64,000 bases of DNA. Origin: an uncultured Pelagibacteraceae bacterium (GTDB lineage: Bacteria > Pseudomonadota > Alphaproteobacteria > Pelagibacterales > Pelagibacteraceae). Each line of letters opens with the position of its first letter. Position 1 is the stretch's first letter. This document shows positions 26,844 to 36,361 of this stretch, one piece after another. Location of the stretch: contig CACKXS010000003.1 in NCBI GenBank assembly GCA_902604305.1, positions 36,714-100,713 on the forward strand. The letters are read 5' to 3'. The translations under genes were made by a program, and so were the position numbers. A model generated the notes under the pieces. The model saw only the letters and a program-made list of their open reading frames with translations, was not told where the DNA came from and searched no databases.

Positions 26844-29800
26844 TTATTCGTTTGCACAAGACCCTTTGCAAGCTCTACGTTGTCCACCTATAATTCTCCA
26901 TTCAACATTATCACCAGGCTTAACTTCTGACCTTGACCAATAATAACCTTTTTCATCTTTAAATAAACTATCTTTCCTATCTTTTCTTGCAGATGTATTT
27001 CTGTATTCATCAACTACTTGTTTAGCAATTGAACTAATATCTCCACCTGTATCTTTTTGTATTTGAGATATTAATGATTGAACATTATCAAGTGCATAGT
27101 CAATCCCGGCATCATCCACAGCAGATTTAGCTGCTGAAGCTACTTCAGCAGAAGAAGCTGCTGCTGCTTCTGCTGCTGCTTGCGCAGCTTCTTTTGCAAT
27201 TTGTGCAGTTTGTTTTGCTGCCTCTTCAGCTGCTTCTGCAGCTGCTGCTGCTGCTTCATTGGCCACTGCTCTTGCTGCATCGGCGGCTTGTTTTGCTGCT
27301 TCTGCAGCTGCAATATTGGCCTCTGTTGCATTTTCTGTTGCTGCTGCTGCAGCAGCTATTGAAGCGCTTTCTAAGTTATTAGCTAAATCACCTGCAACAC
27401 CTGATGCGGTATCTAAAGATTTTTCAGTTGCGTTTGCTAACGCTAATGTATTAGAAGTAATAATTCCTTTTTCTAAGTCAGCAGATGCTAAATATTCTGC
27501 TTTATTTGCATCAGCAGCTTGATTTGCTGCTTTTGCAGTTCTTTCTAATAAATGTTTTTGTGTATTTCCAGATTCGTCCTCTATTTGTGCAATTTGTGTT
27601 TCAAATTTTTTTATATCTTCACTATGAGCTTTCGTTGTTGCTTTAGAGAATGATGTTTTTGCTTGAGTTGATATAGATGCATCTGAAATTATTGCACCAT
27701 CAACAACTCTAATTACAGGGTTCTTTTTTCCTTGCCCTTTAAAAGTCGCTTGACCATTTACATGGCCCGTATACCCTGTGGTTAAACCTTCAGGTATATT
27801 TAATGCTGTAGTCATATAAGCAGTTGCTTGCTCACTAGTAATATCAAACTTACAACCACCGCTGTTACAACGTCCAGCAACATTTCCTGTTAAAGGATCA
27901 GCTAAATTTTCTAATACATACATTCCTCCAAAACTGGCTGCTTTTTTACCAAAACTGCCAGTGGGTCCACAAGTTGATCCATCGCAAACTAGACTGCCTG
28001 AATGTCCAGTTACTGGATTTGCCATTTGTTCGCCAGTTTTAGCATCCACCAAAACCCAAGCCCCCAATGATCCAGATCCATATTGTGAATCATATGTTTG
28101 TTGGCCTCCAACCATTTTTCCTGTTTCTTGTAATTGTCTAGCTGCTTCCTCCGAAAAGTTAATTTTTAAATCACCTTCTTCATCAATTGTTTTAAATGAA
28201 TAAAGTAGCTCTGGTTCAACTGCGCCTGCTGTATAAACAGACCCATTAACAGTCACAGTTCCTTTTGGTGCTTCAAATTTTCCAGATTGGTCAGTTAATA
28301 AATTAGTATCGATTAGTCTATAAGTATTAATATCTCCGTTAATTGAAATAATTGATTTATTTTCAATTAATCCAATTTTTTCAACTAATTTAGCTTCTAA
28401 ATCTTTTTCAATAATTTCTAATTTTTTTGCTTCGGAATAAGCTAAATCAGCCTTTAAGTTTGTAAAATCCTTTAAATCTTGGTTTAATTTTACTATTTGT
28501 TGTTCTATTTTTGGAGAATTTAACTCAATATTTTTTATCTCATTATTTAATTCTGAAACTGATGCTGTTAAATCTTTAGCTTGATTTTGAAATTTATTTA
28601 TTTCTTCATTAATTTCTAAGTTTTTTTGATCAAATTCTGTCTTTAAAGTTTTTATATCTAATGTTTGATTATTTTCAGACTGAACTTGCTTTTCAATTTC
28701 TTCTAATTCCTTATTAAAGTTTATTGTTAACTCATTTTGTTGTGTTTCTAAGTTTTTAATAGAGTTATTAATAGGATTTAACTGATTTTCTAAATTTGAT
28801 ATAGATAATTTTTTCTGAACTACTGTACTTTGATTTAAGTTAAGTTGGCTAGTTAGTTCGTTTAACTGAGAATTTATACCCTCTTCATTTATTTTAAGAT
28901 TAGCTATTTCTTTTTCTAGTTTTATTACCTCCTTATCAATGTTTTCAATCTTAGTTTTATTTTCATTAGTTAGTGCAGAGATTTGTGCCTCTAGGCCAAC
29001 ATATTGATCTAACTCCTTATTCAATATAGATAATTTAGCTGATAAATCAGGTGTTTTAGTTTCTAAATTTTTAATTTCATTATTTAAATTAGAAATATTT
29101 GTTTTCAAAGTTTCAGAATTTGTTTTTAAAATATTTATTTTGTTATCAACTTCACTCAATTCTTCATTTAATTTATCTTTTATTTTATTAGCTTCGGATG
29201 TTATTTTTTCAGTACTAGTAGCATTATCTGCTATTATTGATAATTGTTTTTCTACTTCTATATTTAAGGTTTGTCTTTTTTGCTCTAGTTGAATTATTTC
29301 ATTTGCATATGGGTCTAATTCGGTTTGTAAACTTTGTATTGATGTTTTCTTTTCATTAATAATGTTTTGCTTTGAAAATAAATCAGAATTTAATTTTGAA
29401 ATTTCAGATTTTACTTTTTCTTCATTTAATTTTATAGAATTTAATTCTGCTTCAAGTTTTGATATATTTGTATTTAGACTATTTAATTGAGCTTTATTAT
29501 TATTTATTTGTGATTTTAAAGTATCTGTTTGTTTATTTAAAGCATTCAACTTAGGATTATTATTACCTAAGATTGATGAAAGTTCTTTTTCTATAGCTTT
29601 CCTTTCTGATGTAGATAACTGTATTCTATCTTCTTCAGCAACATATACATAATCCATGTTCCCTTCCATTTTTGATTTAACAATCATAGCTAACTTTACA
29701 TTTGTCATTTCCCAATATGGCCCTGTCATATATTGGGATGTTGGAGTTGCTCCAATTTGTTTGATTTTTTCTACAGCTGTTTTATATGCTTCATAAGTAT

Positions 29801-32789
29801 TAGGGTCCTGGTCGAGTGCTGCTCTTAAGGCAGCAGACTGATCACCAACATCTATTGGTCTACCACCAAGCCAAATATCCCTGTTTCCTATTCCTGTCAT
29901 TGCTTCATAAGCTCTATCTAATTGCTTTTGACTAAATGAAGGTATTTTAGTTATAATTTCTCCTACTTTATCAACGTAATTATAATCTGGGTTTTTGGAA
30001 ATTTCATCACTGGTTATTTTTTGTATATTTGATTTCGCTTCATTTACCATTGTAATAACATTAGCTCTTGCTTGTTTTGATGCATTCGCTTCTTTCATGA
30101 TCTTCTGTGAAGATAGGCTTATAACTTCTTGTTGTGTATTTATCCAATTATTGGTTTCTAAAGGAGGCGTGGCGTTATCAATTTGTATTTTATATATTTC
30201 ATTATTAATATTTAGTGCATCAGTCATTTTATTTTGAGCTTTAGATCTTATGTCGCCAAGCTCTTGATCGAATTTGCCAATGCTTCTCACCCAATCACTA
30301 TAATTAGGATTTCCTCTATCTCTATATAAAGCTGCGTAACCACCAATTGAATTTATATATGACATTTTTTCTAATGACTTCTGAGTATATGTTTGATTGA
30401 AATTATTCACCTGAGCATATAATCCGGTTAACTCATCTTGTAACGGTTTGATTGCTTTATTAATCTCTTGATTTTTTAATTCTTGAAAAGCTTTAATATC
30501 CGTTAACTGTTTTTGTTTTTCTTCAAGAGTTGATGTTAAAGATTTTAAATCTAAATCATTATTAACTATATTTTCAAATTCTTTATTTACCATTTCCGCT
30601 TCTAAAGAGCCTTCTTGAAGCGCAGCGTATTGAAGAGTTGTTATATTTAGTTTGGATAATTCCTGATAAGGTTTAGTTTTTTCTTCTATTATAGCATCTA
30701 CCTGTCGCTTAATTTTATCTCCATTTCGGAAAACTTCTACGGCTTGTTGTAGCGCTTTTTCTTCTGCCACCATTACGTTTAATTCTGCCTCTGAAGGAAT
30801 ATCTACTACCCAATTTGGATTTTTACTTAATTTTTCTGTAATATTTTTGTAAACTTTTTTTGTCGTTTCCCAATCATCATTATTTATTGCATTAATACCT
30901 TCTTGAATTTCAGCTTGTGATAATCCAGCAAATGTTCCGTACTTTCTTATTTCAAATGCATTAGCTTTTCTTGTGTCTCCATCTAATAAAATGCCAACTT
31001 CTTCCATTGCAAAGTCAATTTCTTTTTCTGACATTTTATCAAGTAATGGATAAAAATATTCAACAGCCTCAACTTCTTTATCAATCGATTTTGCAAATTG
31101 ACTTTCGATAAAATCTCTTTCAAGCGAAACTCTTTGTAATTGCTCCTCTAATGATTGGTTTGTTTTTGATAAATTAGTTGGAAGATTCTTCAGTCTATAT
31201 AACTCAAGTTCTTTTGATTCTAAAACTTCTTTAGATTTAGATAATTTATTATTTAGAGAAATTAAATTGCTTGATAATTCGTTTACAATATTTGTTTCAT
31301 TAGATATTTCAGTATTTAATTGAGATAGGTTTTGTTGAATTACTCCCTTTTTATTTTCTATATCTTTAATTTGATTGGTTACAGAGTTAATTTCGTTGTT
31401 TAAATTATTAGCTAAATCTTTAGATTGTATTATTTCATTACTATTTACACTATTATTTAAATTTTCTAATTCACTGTTATACTTCGATAATAGTTCAGCT
31501 TTTTTGGTGTTTAGTAAACCAATCTCATCATCTAAAGGACTTATTTCACTATTTAAATCGGCTATTTGAGACCTTTTTTGTGATAATAAAGAATTTTGAC
31601 TACTCAGTTCACTTTCTAAATCTGTTAACTGTTTTTGCAAATTTTTAGACTGCACAACTTTTTGTTCAAGCTCCAGTATACTTGTATTATTTGCATTACT
31701 GGATGTTTGATTTTTTAATTTATCTATTTCAGTTTTCTTTGTGGCTATCAAATTTTTCAGCTCAAATTTATCTCTATTAAGTTTATTTATTTTTGCTGTA
31801 ATAGAATTTGATAAGGATAAATCTGAATTTATACTTAAATTCATTTGAGAAATCTCTGATCTTAAATTAGAAGATTTTTGATTAACAGTTTCAATTTCTT
31901 TTGATATTCCTTGAAGATCTTTTTCAAATTTTTCCGTAAGTTTATTTACTTTGACATCATTAGTATTTAATCCTGCAACTCTTAATTTTGATAGTTGAGC
32001 ATTATATTCATTTGTCAATTTAGATTTTTCATCTTCCAATCTATTTATTTCTAAGGAAATTGGTTCTAGTTGATTATTTAAAGAAACAAGAGAGGCTTGT
32101 TTGCCTTGTATATTCAAATTATTTTTTTTTAGATTTTGTTCTAATTCTGTTAATTTATTTTCTATTTCTTTATCAACTATAACTTCATTGCCTGAGCTCG
32201 TAATCATTGTTCCTTTATATGAGTCAGCCAATTCTTTTTTTGATAAGTTTTTTTTTTGTTTTAATTTATTAATATCTATATTTAATTCTAACGTATCGAC
32301 TCCTATAGAATTTAAATTATCAATGATTTCAAAAGTTTTTAATCCTTTTTGGTCTAAAGAAACTAAATCATCGATTACTTTTTTTAACTTATTTTTTTTA
32401 TTTTGGTTCATTGATTTTGTTATTTTTGTAACTTCTTTAAGATCATCAGCATTTAATTTTGACATATCGAGATTGGACATGTCTGAAGTTGCTTCTTTAG
32501 GAATCAAGTTTGAAATTTCACCTAGAGTTCGATCAATAAATTCTAGACCTTTTATTGCATCATCAGAACTATTTTTAAGTGTGTCAGTTACAAAAAGTGT
32601 TGCTTTGTTTATTTCTTTGATAGCATCATCGATTATTTTAGCTTCGTTGCTTACTGGATCTTTTAATTCATTAAATTTTTCTTGAACTTCTTGTAACGAC
32701 TTTGTTAACATCTCAATTTCATCGTCAGCAAAAACTATATTGGGTAAAATTATTAATGATATAGCTAAAATTTTTATAAATTTTCTCAT
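26844..32789 (-). CDS. Giant exported coiled-coil protein
   Basis: 1981 residues, by far the longest gene here. Order: signal peptide (1-21, ending NIVFA); coiled-coil block A (about 190-540) and block B (about 1085-1440), each containing two copies of a roughly 175-residue unit marked by 'L..eL.Pi...I..Le' (near 239, 411, 1155, 1335); a more globular middle (about 540-1080); a glycine/beta-rich part with cysteine pairs VCDGSTC and RCNSGGC near 1600-1640; an alanine-rich helix (about 1795-1900, low complexity); and a C-terminal segment with YWSRSEVKPGDNVEWRIIGG and CKGSC. The rods resemble SMC-type coiled coil, but export rules out an SMC role. Likely a periplasmic or surface fibre; function unknown. 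Second gene of a two-gene unit. Confidence 0.85.
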   Translation of the reverse strand: MRKFIKILAISLIILPNIVFADDEIEMLTKSLQEVQEKFNELKDPVSNEAKIIDDAIKEINKATLFVTDTLKNSSDDAIKGLEFIDRTLGEISNLIPKEATSDMSNLDMSKLNADDLKEVTKITKSMNQNKKNKLKKVIDDLVSLDQKGLKTFEIIDNLNSIGVDTLELNIDINKLKQKKNLSKKELADSYKGTMITSSGNEVIVDKEIENKLTELEQNLKKNNLNIQGKQASLVSLNNQLEPISLEINRLEDEKSKLTNEYNAQLSKLRVAGLNTNDVKVNKLTEKFEKDLQGISKEIETVNQKSSNLRSEISQMNLSINSDLSLSNSITAKINKLNRDKFELKNLIATKKTEIDKLKNQTSSNANNTSILELEQKVVQSKNLQKQLTDLESELSSQNSLLSQKRSQIADLNSEISPLDDEIGLLNTKKAELLSKYNSELENLNNSVNSNEIIQSKDLANNLNNEINSVTNQIKDIENKKGVIQQNLSQLNTEISNETNIVNELSSNLISLNNKLSKSKEVLESKELELYRLKNLPTNLSKTNQSLEEQLQRVSLERDFIESQFAKSIDKEVEAVEYFYPLLDKMSEKEIDFAMEEVGILLDGDTRKANAFEIRKYGTFAGLSQAEIQEGINAINNDDWETTKKVYKNITEKLSKNPNWVVDIPSEAELNVMVAEEKALQQAVEVFRNGDKIKRQVDAIIEEKTKPYQELSKLNITTLQYAALQEGSLEAEMVNKEFENIVNNDLDLKSLTSTLEEKQKQLTDIKAFQELKNQEINKAIKPLQDELTGLYAQVNNFNQTYTQKSLEKMSYINSIGGYAALYRDRGNPNYSDWVRSIGKFDQELGDIRSKAQNKMTDALNINNEIYKIQIDNATPPLETNNWINTQQEVISLSSQKIMKEANASKQARANVITMVNEAKSNIQKITSDEISKNPDYNYVDKVGEIITKIPSFSQKQLDRAYEAMTGIGNRDIWLGGRPIDVGDQSAALRAALDQDPNTYEAYKTAVEKIKQIGATPTSQYMTGPYWEMTNVKLAMIVKSKMEGNMDYVYVAEEDRIQLSTSERKAIEKELSSILGNNNPKLNALNKQTDTLKSQINNNKAQLNSLNTNISKLEAELNSIKLNEEKVKSEISKLNSDLFSKQNIINEKKTSIQSLQTELDPYANEIIQLEQKRQTLNIEVEKQLSIIADNATSTEKITSEANKIKDKLNEELSEVDNKINILKTNSETLKTNISNLNNEIKNLETKTPDLSAKLSILNKELDQYVGLEAQISALTNENKTKIENIDKEVIKLEKEIANLKINEEGINSQLNELTSQLNLNQSTVVQKKLSISNLENQLNPINNSIKNLETQQNELTINFNKELEEIEKQVQSENNQTLDIKTLKTEFDQKNLEINEEINKFQNQAKDLTASVSELNNEIKNIELNSPKIEQQIVKLNQDLKDFTNLKADLAYSEAKKLEIIEKDLEAKLVEKIGLIENKSIISINGDINTYRLIDTNLLTDQSGKFEAPKGTVTVNGSVYTAGAVEPELLYSFKTIDEEGDLKINFSEEAARQLQETGKMVGGQQTYDSQYGSGSLGAWVLVDAKTGEQMANPVTGHSGSLVCDGSTCGPTGSFGKKAASFGGMYVLENLADPLTGNVAGRCNSGGCKFDITSEQATAYMTTALNIPEGLTTGYTGHVNGQATFKGQGKKNPVIRVVDGAIISDASISTQAKTSFSKATTKAHSEDIKKFETQIAQIEDESGNTQKHLLERTAKAANQAADANKAEYLASADLEKGIITSNTLALANATEKSLDTASGVAGDLANNLESASIAAAAAATENATEANIAAAEAAKQAADAARAVANEAAAAAAEAAEEAAKQTAQIAKEAAQAAAEAAAASSAEVASAAKSAVDDAGIDYALDNVQSLISQIQKDTGGDISSIAKQVVDEYRNTSARKDRKDSLFKDEKGYYWSRSEVKPGDNVEWRIIGGQRRACKGSCANE

Positions 32790-32790
32790 T

Positions 32791-33624
32791 TTATTTTTTA
32801 TCTTCTTCTAATTTTTGTTTTAAGTTTGAAATGTTATTTTTATATTCAGTTAAAAGTCTTCTACGTTTTTTTAGTTCTGGACTTAATTTTTTAAGATTTT
32901 TTCCTTCACCTAAATCTAAAAAACTCCCAAGAACCCAATAGCCTTTTAAGGCATCTTTTGTTGTCAAACTTAAATCCATGCCTAATGCTTTTCTCATTTT
33001 TTCTCTTCCCTTGTTTAAGCCTATTAATGATCTTAAAGCATTTTCATCCATTTTTTTTTTTATATATTTTTGGTTTATATTATTTTTATATCTTTCTATG
33101 ATCTTTTGTTTTTTTCTAAAATTATTCCAATAAAATAATTCATAATAACCCATTGCTTTAATTAATTGACCTGGATTTTTCTCAGCCCATTTAGATGACC
33201 GTTTAAAAATTAACGACATTTTTTTTGTTGCTTTATCAGAAATACATACATTTGACTTACAACCTTTGGATAAAACTGAGTACATTTCTTCAGGATAATC
33301 ACTAACCTTTAGTTCTGTGTAAACCCCAAATTTTTCTAAGTCCTTTATTGTTATTGGCTCTTCATTATTAATTTTTTTATTTTTTTTTGTATTTGCAATG
33401 GACAATACTTTTTTTTCTTTATTGATTTCTTTATCTACTTTTTTTTCATTCAAAGAGAATTTTTTAATTGCTGCGTTGTATTCGGCTTCGGTTATGCCAC
33501 CTTTTTCGTATATATCTTTAATTTTATCTAAATTTGTATTATTTGTTTCAGCATTTGCTTCTGTAATTATTGTAATCGCGAATACAAAAAAAACTATAAC
33601 TGCTTTTATTTTTGGCAAAAACAT
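32791..33624 (-). CDS. Exported protein with N-terminal SHOCT-like motif, partner of the giant protein
   Basis: 277 residues with a signal peptide (cleavage near TEANA). Right after it, LDKIKDIYEKGGITEAEYNA follows the SHOCT pattern (short oligomerisation-like motif 'L.kl..L.e.G.IteeEy...K'). The rest is basic and helical, with a C-x4-C pair (GCKSNVC). No enzyme signature seen. It ends 1 base before the giant coiled-coil gene, so the two are almost certainly cotranscribed and may form an envelope complex (inference). Confidence 0.7.
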   Translation of the reverse strand: MFLPKIKAVIVFFVFAITIITEANAETNNTNLDKIKDIYEKGGITEAEYNAAIKKFSLNEKKVDKEINKEKKVLSIANTKKNKKINNEEPITIKDLEKFGVYTELKVSDYPEEMYSVLSKGCKSNVCISDKATKKMSLIFKRSSKWAEKNPGQLIKAMGYYELFYWNNFRKKQKIIERYKNNINQKYIKKKMDENALRSLIGLNKGREKMRKALGMDLSLTTKDALKGYWVLGSFLDLGEGKNLKKLSPELKKRRRLLTEYKNNISNLKQKLEEDKK

Positions 33625-33717
33625 TTTTTACTTTTAACATATCATATTTATTTAAAAATTTTTAAGTTAATAATGATAGAATTACTTGATCTTTGTAGTA
33701 TTTGCTTATCAATCTTG

Positions 33718-34122
33718 CTAGAAAGATTTTAATGCTTTTAATAAATACTTTTTTTCCAGTTTACAATCTCTATATCCTTGTTTAACAACATTTAAATATT
33801 TTTCAGTTGGATATCTAAATTTATTTTTTTTTACCATTGTATAAGTCATTATTTTTTTTCTATAATAATAAAAATAATGTTTCTTATATAAAACTGGATA
33901 ATCTTCATAAACATCTAGTTTTTTTTCATCGCTTTTAGAAATATTAAATAAAGCACCTGGAACTTCTGAGTTTTTTTTTGGTTCAATATCGGCTGCTCTA
34001 TATTTGCTTCTAAATGTTAAACAAAAATTTTTTAACTTCATCTTCTTCAAAAATTTGCTGTCTTTACATCTTCTTTTCATTTGAAAATGGTTAAGGTTGC
34101 TTCCATAAGCAAAATAAAGCAT
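33718..34122 (-). CDS. Gamma-glutamylcyclotransferase-like (AIG2/GGCT fold) protein
   Basis: 134 residues. The fold's nucleotide-like loop YGSNL is at residues 6-10 and the catalytic glutamate is E73 in LDVYEDYP, both intact. GGCT-family enzymes release 5-oxoproline from gamma-glutamyl compounds. Starts 1 base after the CinA-like gene. The substrate cannot be told from sequence. Confidence 0.8.
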   Translation of the reverse strand: MLYFAYGSNLNHFQMKRRCKDSKFLKKMKLKNFCLTFRSKYRAADIEPKKNSEVPGALFNISKSDEKKLDVYEDYPVLYKKHYFYYYRKKIMTYTMVKKNKFRYPTEKYLNVVKQGYRDCKLEKKYLLKALKSF

Positions 34123-34123
34123 G

Positions 34124-34876
34124 TTAATCCCTATTTACTACTTCTATTTTTTTTTCTTTAACAAATTCTAGTATTTGTGAGTGACAAACATCAATTTTTT
34201 TTTGTTGCTCAGATCTAATTACTATTGAGACGCCCAATTTACCTGCTTGAAAAAACGGATAGCTTCCTATTTCAACATCTTTATTACTATCTTGAACTTT
34301 CGTTAAAGAATTTGCTATTTCGCTTTCAACAGTTCTGAGATTAATTGTGTGACTTAGTATTGGTTCCCCTCCTACTATATCATTTTTTAAACTACCTAGC
34401 ATAGATTTTAAAATTGAAGGAACACCCGGTAAACAAAATACATTTTCAACATTAAAACCTGGTGCCCCACTTGTTGGATTTAAAATTAATTTTGCATTTT
34501 CAGGCATCCAAATCATTTTTTGCCTCCCCTCATTAAACTCTCCAGGTTTATAATATTTTTCAAGAAGCTTATAACCTTCTTTGTGCATCTCATATTTAAG
34601 ATTAAATGCTTTTGATATAGACTCTGCGGTAATATCATCGTGTGTAGGGCCTATACCTCCCGTTGTAAAAACATAATCATACTGTTTTCTTAATAAATTT
34701 ACTGAACTAACAATTGTTTCTTCAACATCAGGAATTACTCTAACTTCCTCAACTTTTACTCCAATAGAATTTAACCATAATGATAATGTGCTTGTATTAG
34801 TATCTTGGGTTCTTCCAGATAAAATTTCATTACCTATTATCAGTATTGCAGCATTTACTTTTGTTTTTTCAGACAT
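34124..34876 (-). CDS. CinA-family molybdopterin-binding-like domain protein
   Basis: 250 residues, COG1058-type domain: AAILIIGNEILSGRTQDTNT at the N-terminus and FTTGGIGPTHDDITAESISK near residues 70-89 are the family hallmarks. Only this domain is present; the C-terminal nicotinamide-nucleotide amidase domain of long CinA is missing. Such stand-alone proteins are linked to pyridine-nucleotide clean-up (NMN or ADP-ribose pyrophosphatase), but the activity here is unproved. Its start lies 20 bases from the divergent sfsA start. Confidence 0.85.
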   Translation of the reverse strand: MSEKTKVNAAILIIGNEILSGRTQDTNTSTLSLWLNSIGVKVEEVRVIPDVEETIVSSVNLLRKQYDYVFTTGGIGPTHDDITAESISKAFNLKYEMHKEGYKLLEKYYKPGEFNEGRQKMIWMPENAKLILNPTSGAPGFNVENVFCLPGVPSILKSMLGSLKNDIVGGEPILSHTINLRTVESEIANSLTKVQDSNKDVEIGSYPFFQAGKLGVSIVIRSEQQKKIDVCHSQILEFVKEKKIEVVNRD

Positions 34877-34896
34877 TTCTTATATATATTTTGAAT

Positions 34897-35595
34897 ATGG
34901 AATTTACCAATTCTTTAATTAAAGGCAAACTTGTAAAAAGATATAAGAGATTTTTTGCTGATATAAAAGCAAATAAAGAAATTATAACAGCACATTGTCC
35001 TAATACTGGTTCAATGATGGGATTATTGGATAAAAATAATGATGTTTGGGTTTCAAAAAATGATAATCCAAAAAGAAAACTAAAATATACATTGGAAATA
35101 ATTAAGGTAAAAAATAATCTTGTTGGTGTTAACACCCATTTAGCAAATAAGATTGTTGCAGAAGGTCTTAAAAATAACTCATTTAAAGAGTTTAATAATT
35201 TAAAAAATATCCAGCCTGAAGTTTTTTATAATAAAGAAACTCGTTTTGATTTTTTAGTAAATAAAAATAATAAAAATATATTTATAGAAGTTAAAAATGT
35301 TACTCTATTTAGAGACTGCAAAGTATCTGAATTTCCTGACGCTCCTACATCTAGAGGAACAAAACATATTAAAACATTAGTGGAAGCATCAAAAAAAGGC
35401 TTTAAATCATATGTTTTATTTTTAGTACAAATTGAAAATATGAAATATTTTAAAATAGCAAAAGATATAGATAAGGACTATTATCAAAATTATTTAATTG
35501 CAAAAAAATCTGGAGTTCAATTTCTTGCATATAAATGTAAAATTGACCCTAAACAAATAAAAATAGATAAAAAATTAAAAATTATTGATGAGTGA
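34897..35595 (+). CDS. sfsA: SfsA family protein
   Basis: 232 residues, start set at 34897 where the conserved N-terminus begins (MEFTNSLIKGKLVKRYKRFF). Family features: CPNTGSMMGLL, NTHLANKIV, and the nuclease-like core TRFDFLVNKN...IFIEVKNVTLFRDCKVSEFPD. SfsA was named for sugar-fermentation stimulation and binds DNA in E. coli; its PD-(D/E)XK-like core suggests a nuclease, but its true function is unclear. Overlaps map by 8 bases. Confidence 0.92.
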   Translation: MEFTNSLIKGKLVKRYKRFFADIKANKEIITAHCPNTGSMMGLLDKNNDVWVSKNDNPKRKLKYTLEIIKVKNNLVGVNTHLANKIVAEGLKNNSFKEFNNLKNIQPEVFYNKETRFDFLVNKNNKNIFIEVKNVTLFRDCKVSEFPDAPTSRGTKHIKTLVEASKKGFKSYVLFLVQIENMKYFKIAKDIDKDYYQNYLIAKKSGVQFLAYKCKIDPKQIKIDKKLKIIDE

Positions 35596-36358
35596 TTATA
35601 CAGAAAAATTTGAGAAAATGCGTGCTGCAGGAAATTTGGCTGCTAGAACTTTGGATATGTTAACTGGTCATATAAAGCCAGGGGTAACAACAGAGGAGCT
35701 AGATAATCTTGGATATGAATTTATAAAAGATCATGGAGCTTATTCTGCCCCACAATTTTACAGGGGTTTTAAAAAATCTTTATGTACCTCATTAAACCAC
35801 GTTGTTTGTCATGGAATACCATCTGATAGAGTTTTAAACGAAGGTGATGCTATAAATATCGATGTAACTGCAATATTGGATGGCCATTATGGTGACACAA
35901 GTAGAATGTATACCGTTGGTGAAGTTTCAATTAAATCTAAGAATTTAATTGATGCAACTTACGATTCAATGATGAAAGCCATAAATATTTTAAAACCAGG
36001 ATTAAGTTTGGGGGATATAGGTCATGAAATTCAATCGTATGTTGAGGAAAAAGGTTTTAGTGTTGTAAGAGATTTTTGTGGACATGGAATAAGTACAACA
36101 TTTCATGAACCTCCAAATATTTTACATTACGGAAAAAAAAATACTGGAATCAAGATTTATCCTGGAATGACTTTTACAATAGAGCCAATGATTAATTCAG
36201 GAAAATATGATGTAAAACTATTAAATGATGGATGGACAGCTGTTACCAAGGATAAATCATTATCAGCACAGTTTGAACATACTGTAGGAATTACTGAAAA
36301 TGGATATGAAATCTTTACAGAATCTGCTAAAGATTATTCTAAGCCCCCATACAAATAA
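35588..36358 (+). CDS. map: Methionine aminopeptidase, type I
   Basis: Removes N-terminal methionine from new proteins; 256 residues. Metal ligands of the pita-bread fold are present: DVTAILDGHYGDTSRM (two Asp), GHGISTTFHEPPNI (His), TIEPMI (Glu) and AQFEHTVGI (Glu). Start taken as the ATG at 35588 rather than the TTG just before; it overlaps the sfsA stop in the other frame. Confidence 0.97.
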   Translation: MSDYTEKFEKMRAAGNLAARTLDMLTGHIKPGVTTEELDNLGYEFIKDHGAYSAPQFYRGFKKSLCTSLNHVVCHGIPSDRVLNEGDAINIDVTAILDGHYGDTSRMYTVGEVSIKSKNLIDATYDSMMKAINILKPGLSLGDIGHEIQSYVEEKGFSVVRDFCGHGISTTFHEPPNILHYGKKNTGIKIYPGMTFTIEPMINSGKYDVKLLNDGWTAVTKDKSLSAQFEHTVGITENGYEIFTESAKDYSKPPYK

Positions 36359-36361
36359 TTA

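Noticed and set aside
27140-27400. GCTGCT-type repeats as a tandem-repeat locus or CRISPR
   Set aside because: They are alanine codons of the Ala-rich helix of the giant protein; no regular spacer structure. No CRISPR array was seen anywhere.
32101-32685. 194-residue plus-strand frame opposite the giant gene
   Set aside because: Phe/Ser-rich shadow of Lys/Asn coiled-coil codons; same for other plus-strand frames under 26844-32789.
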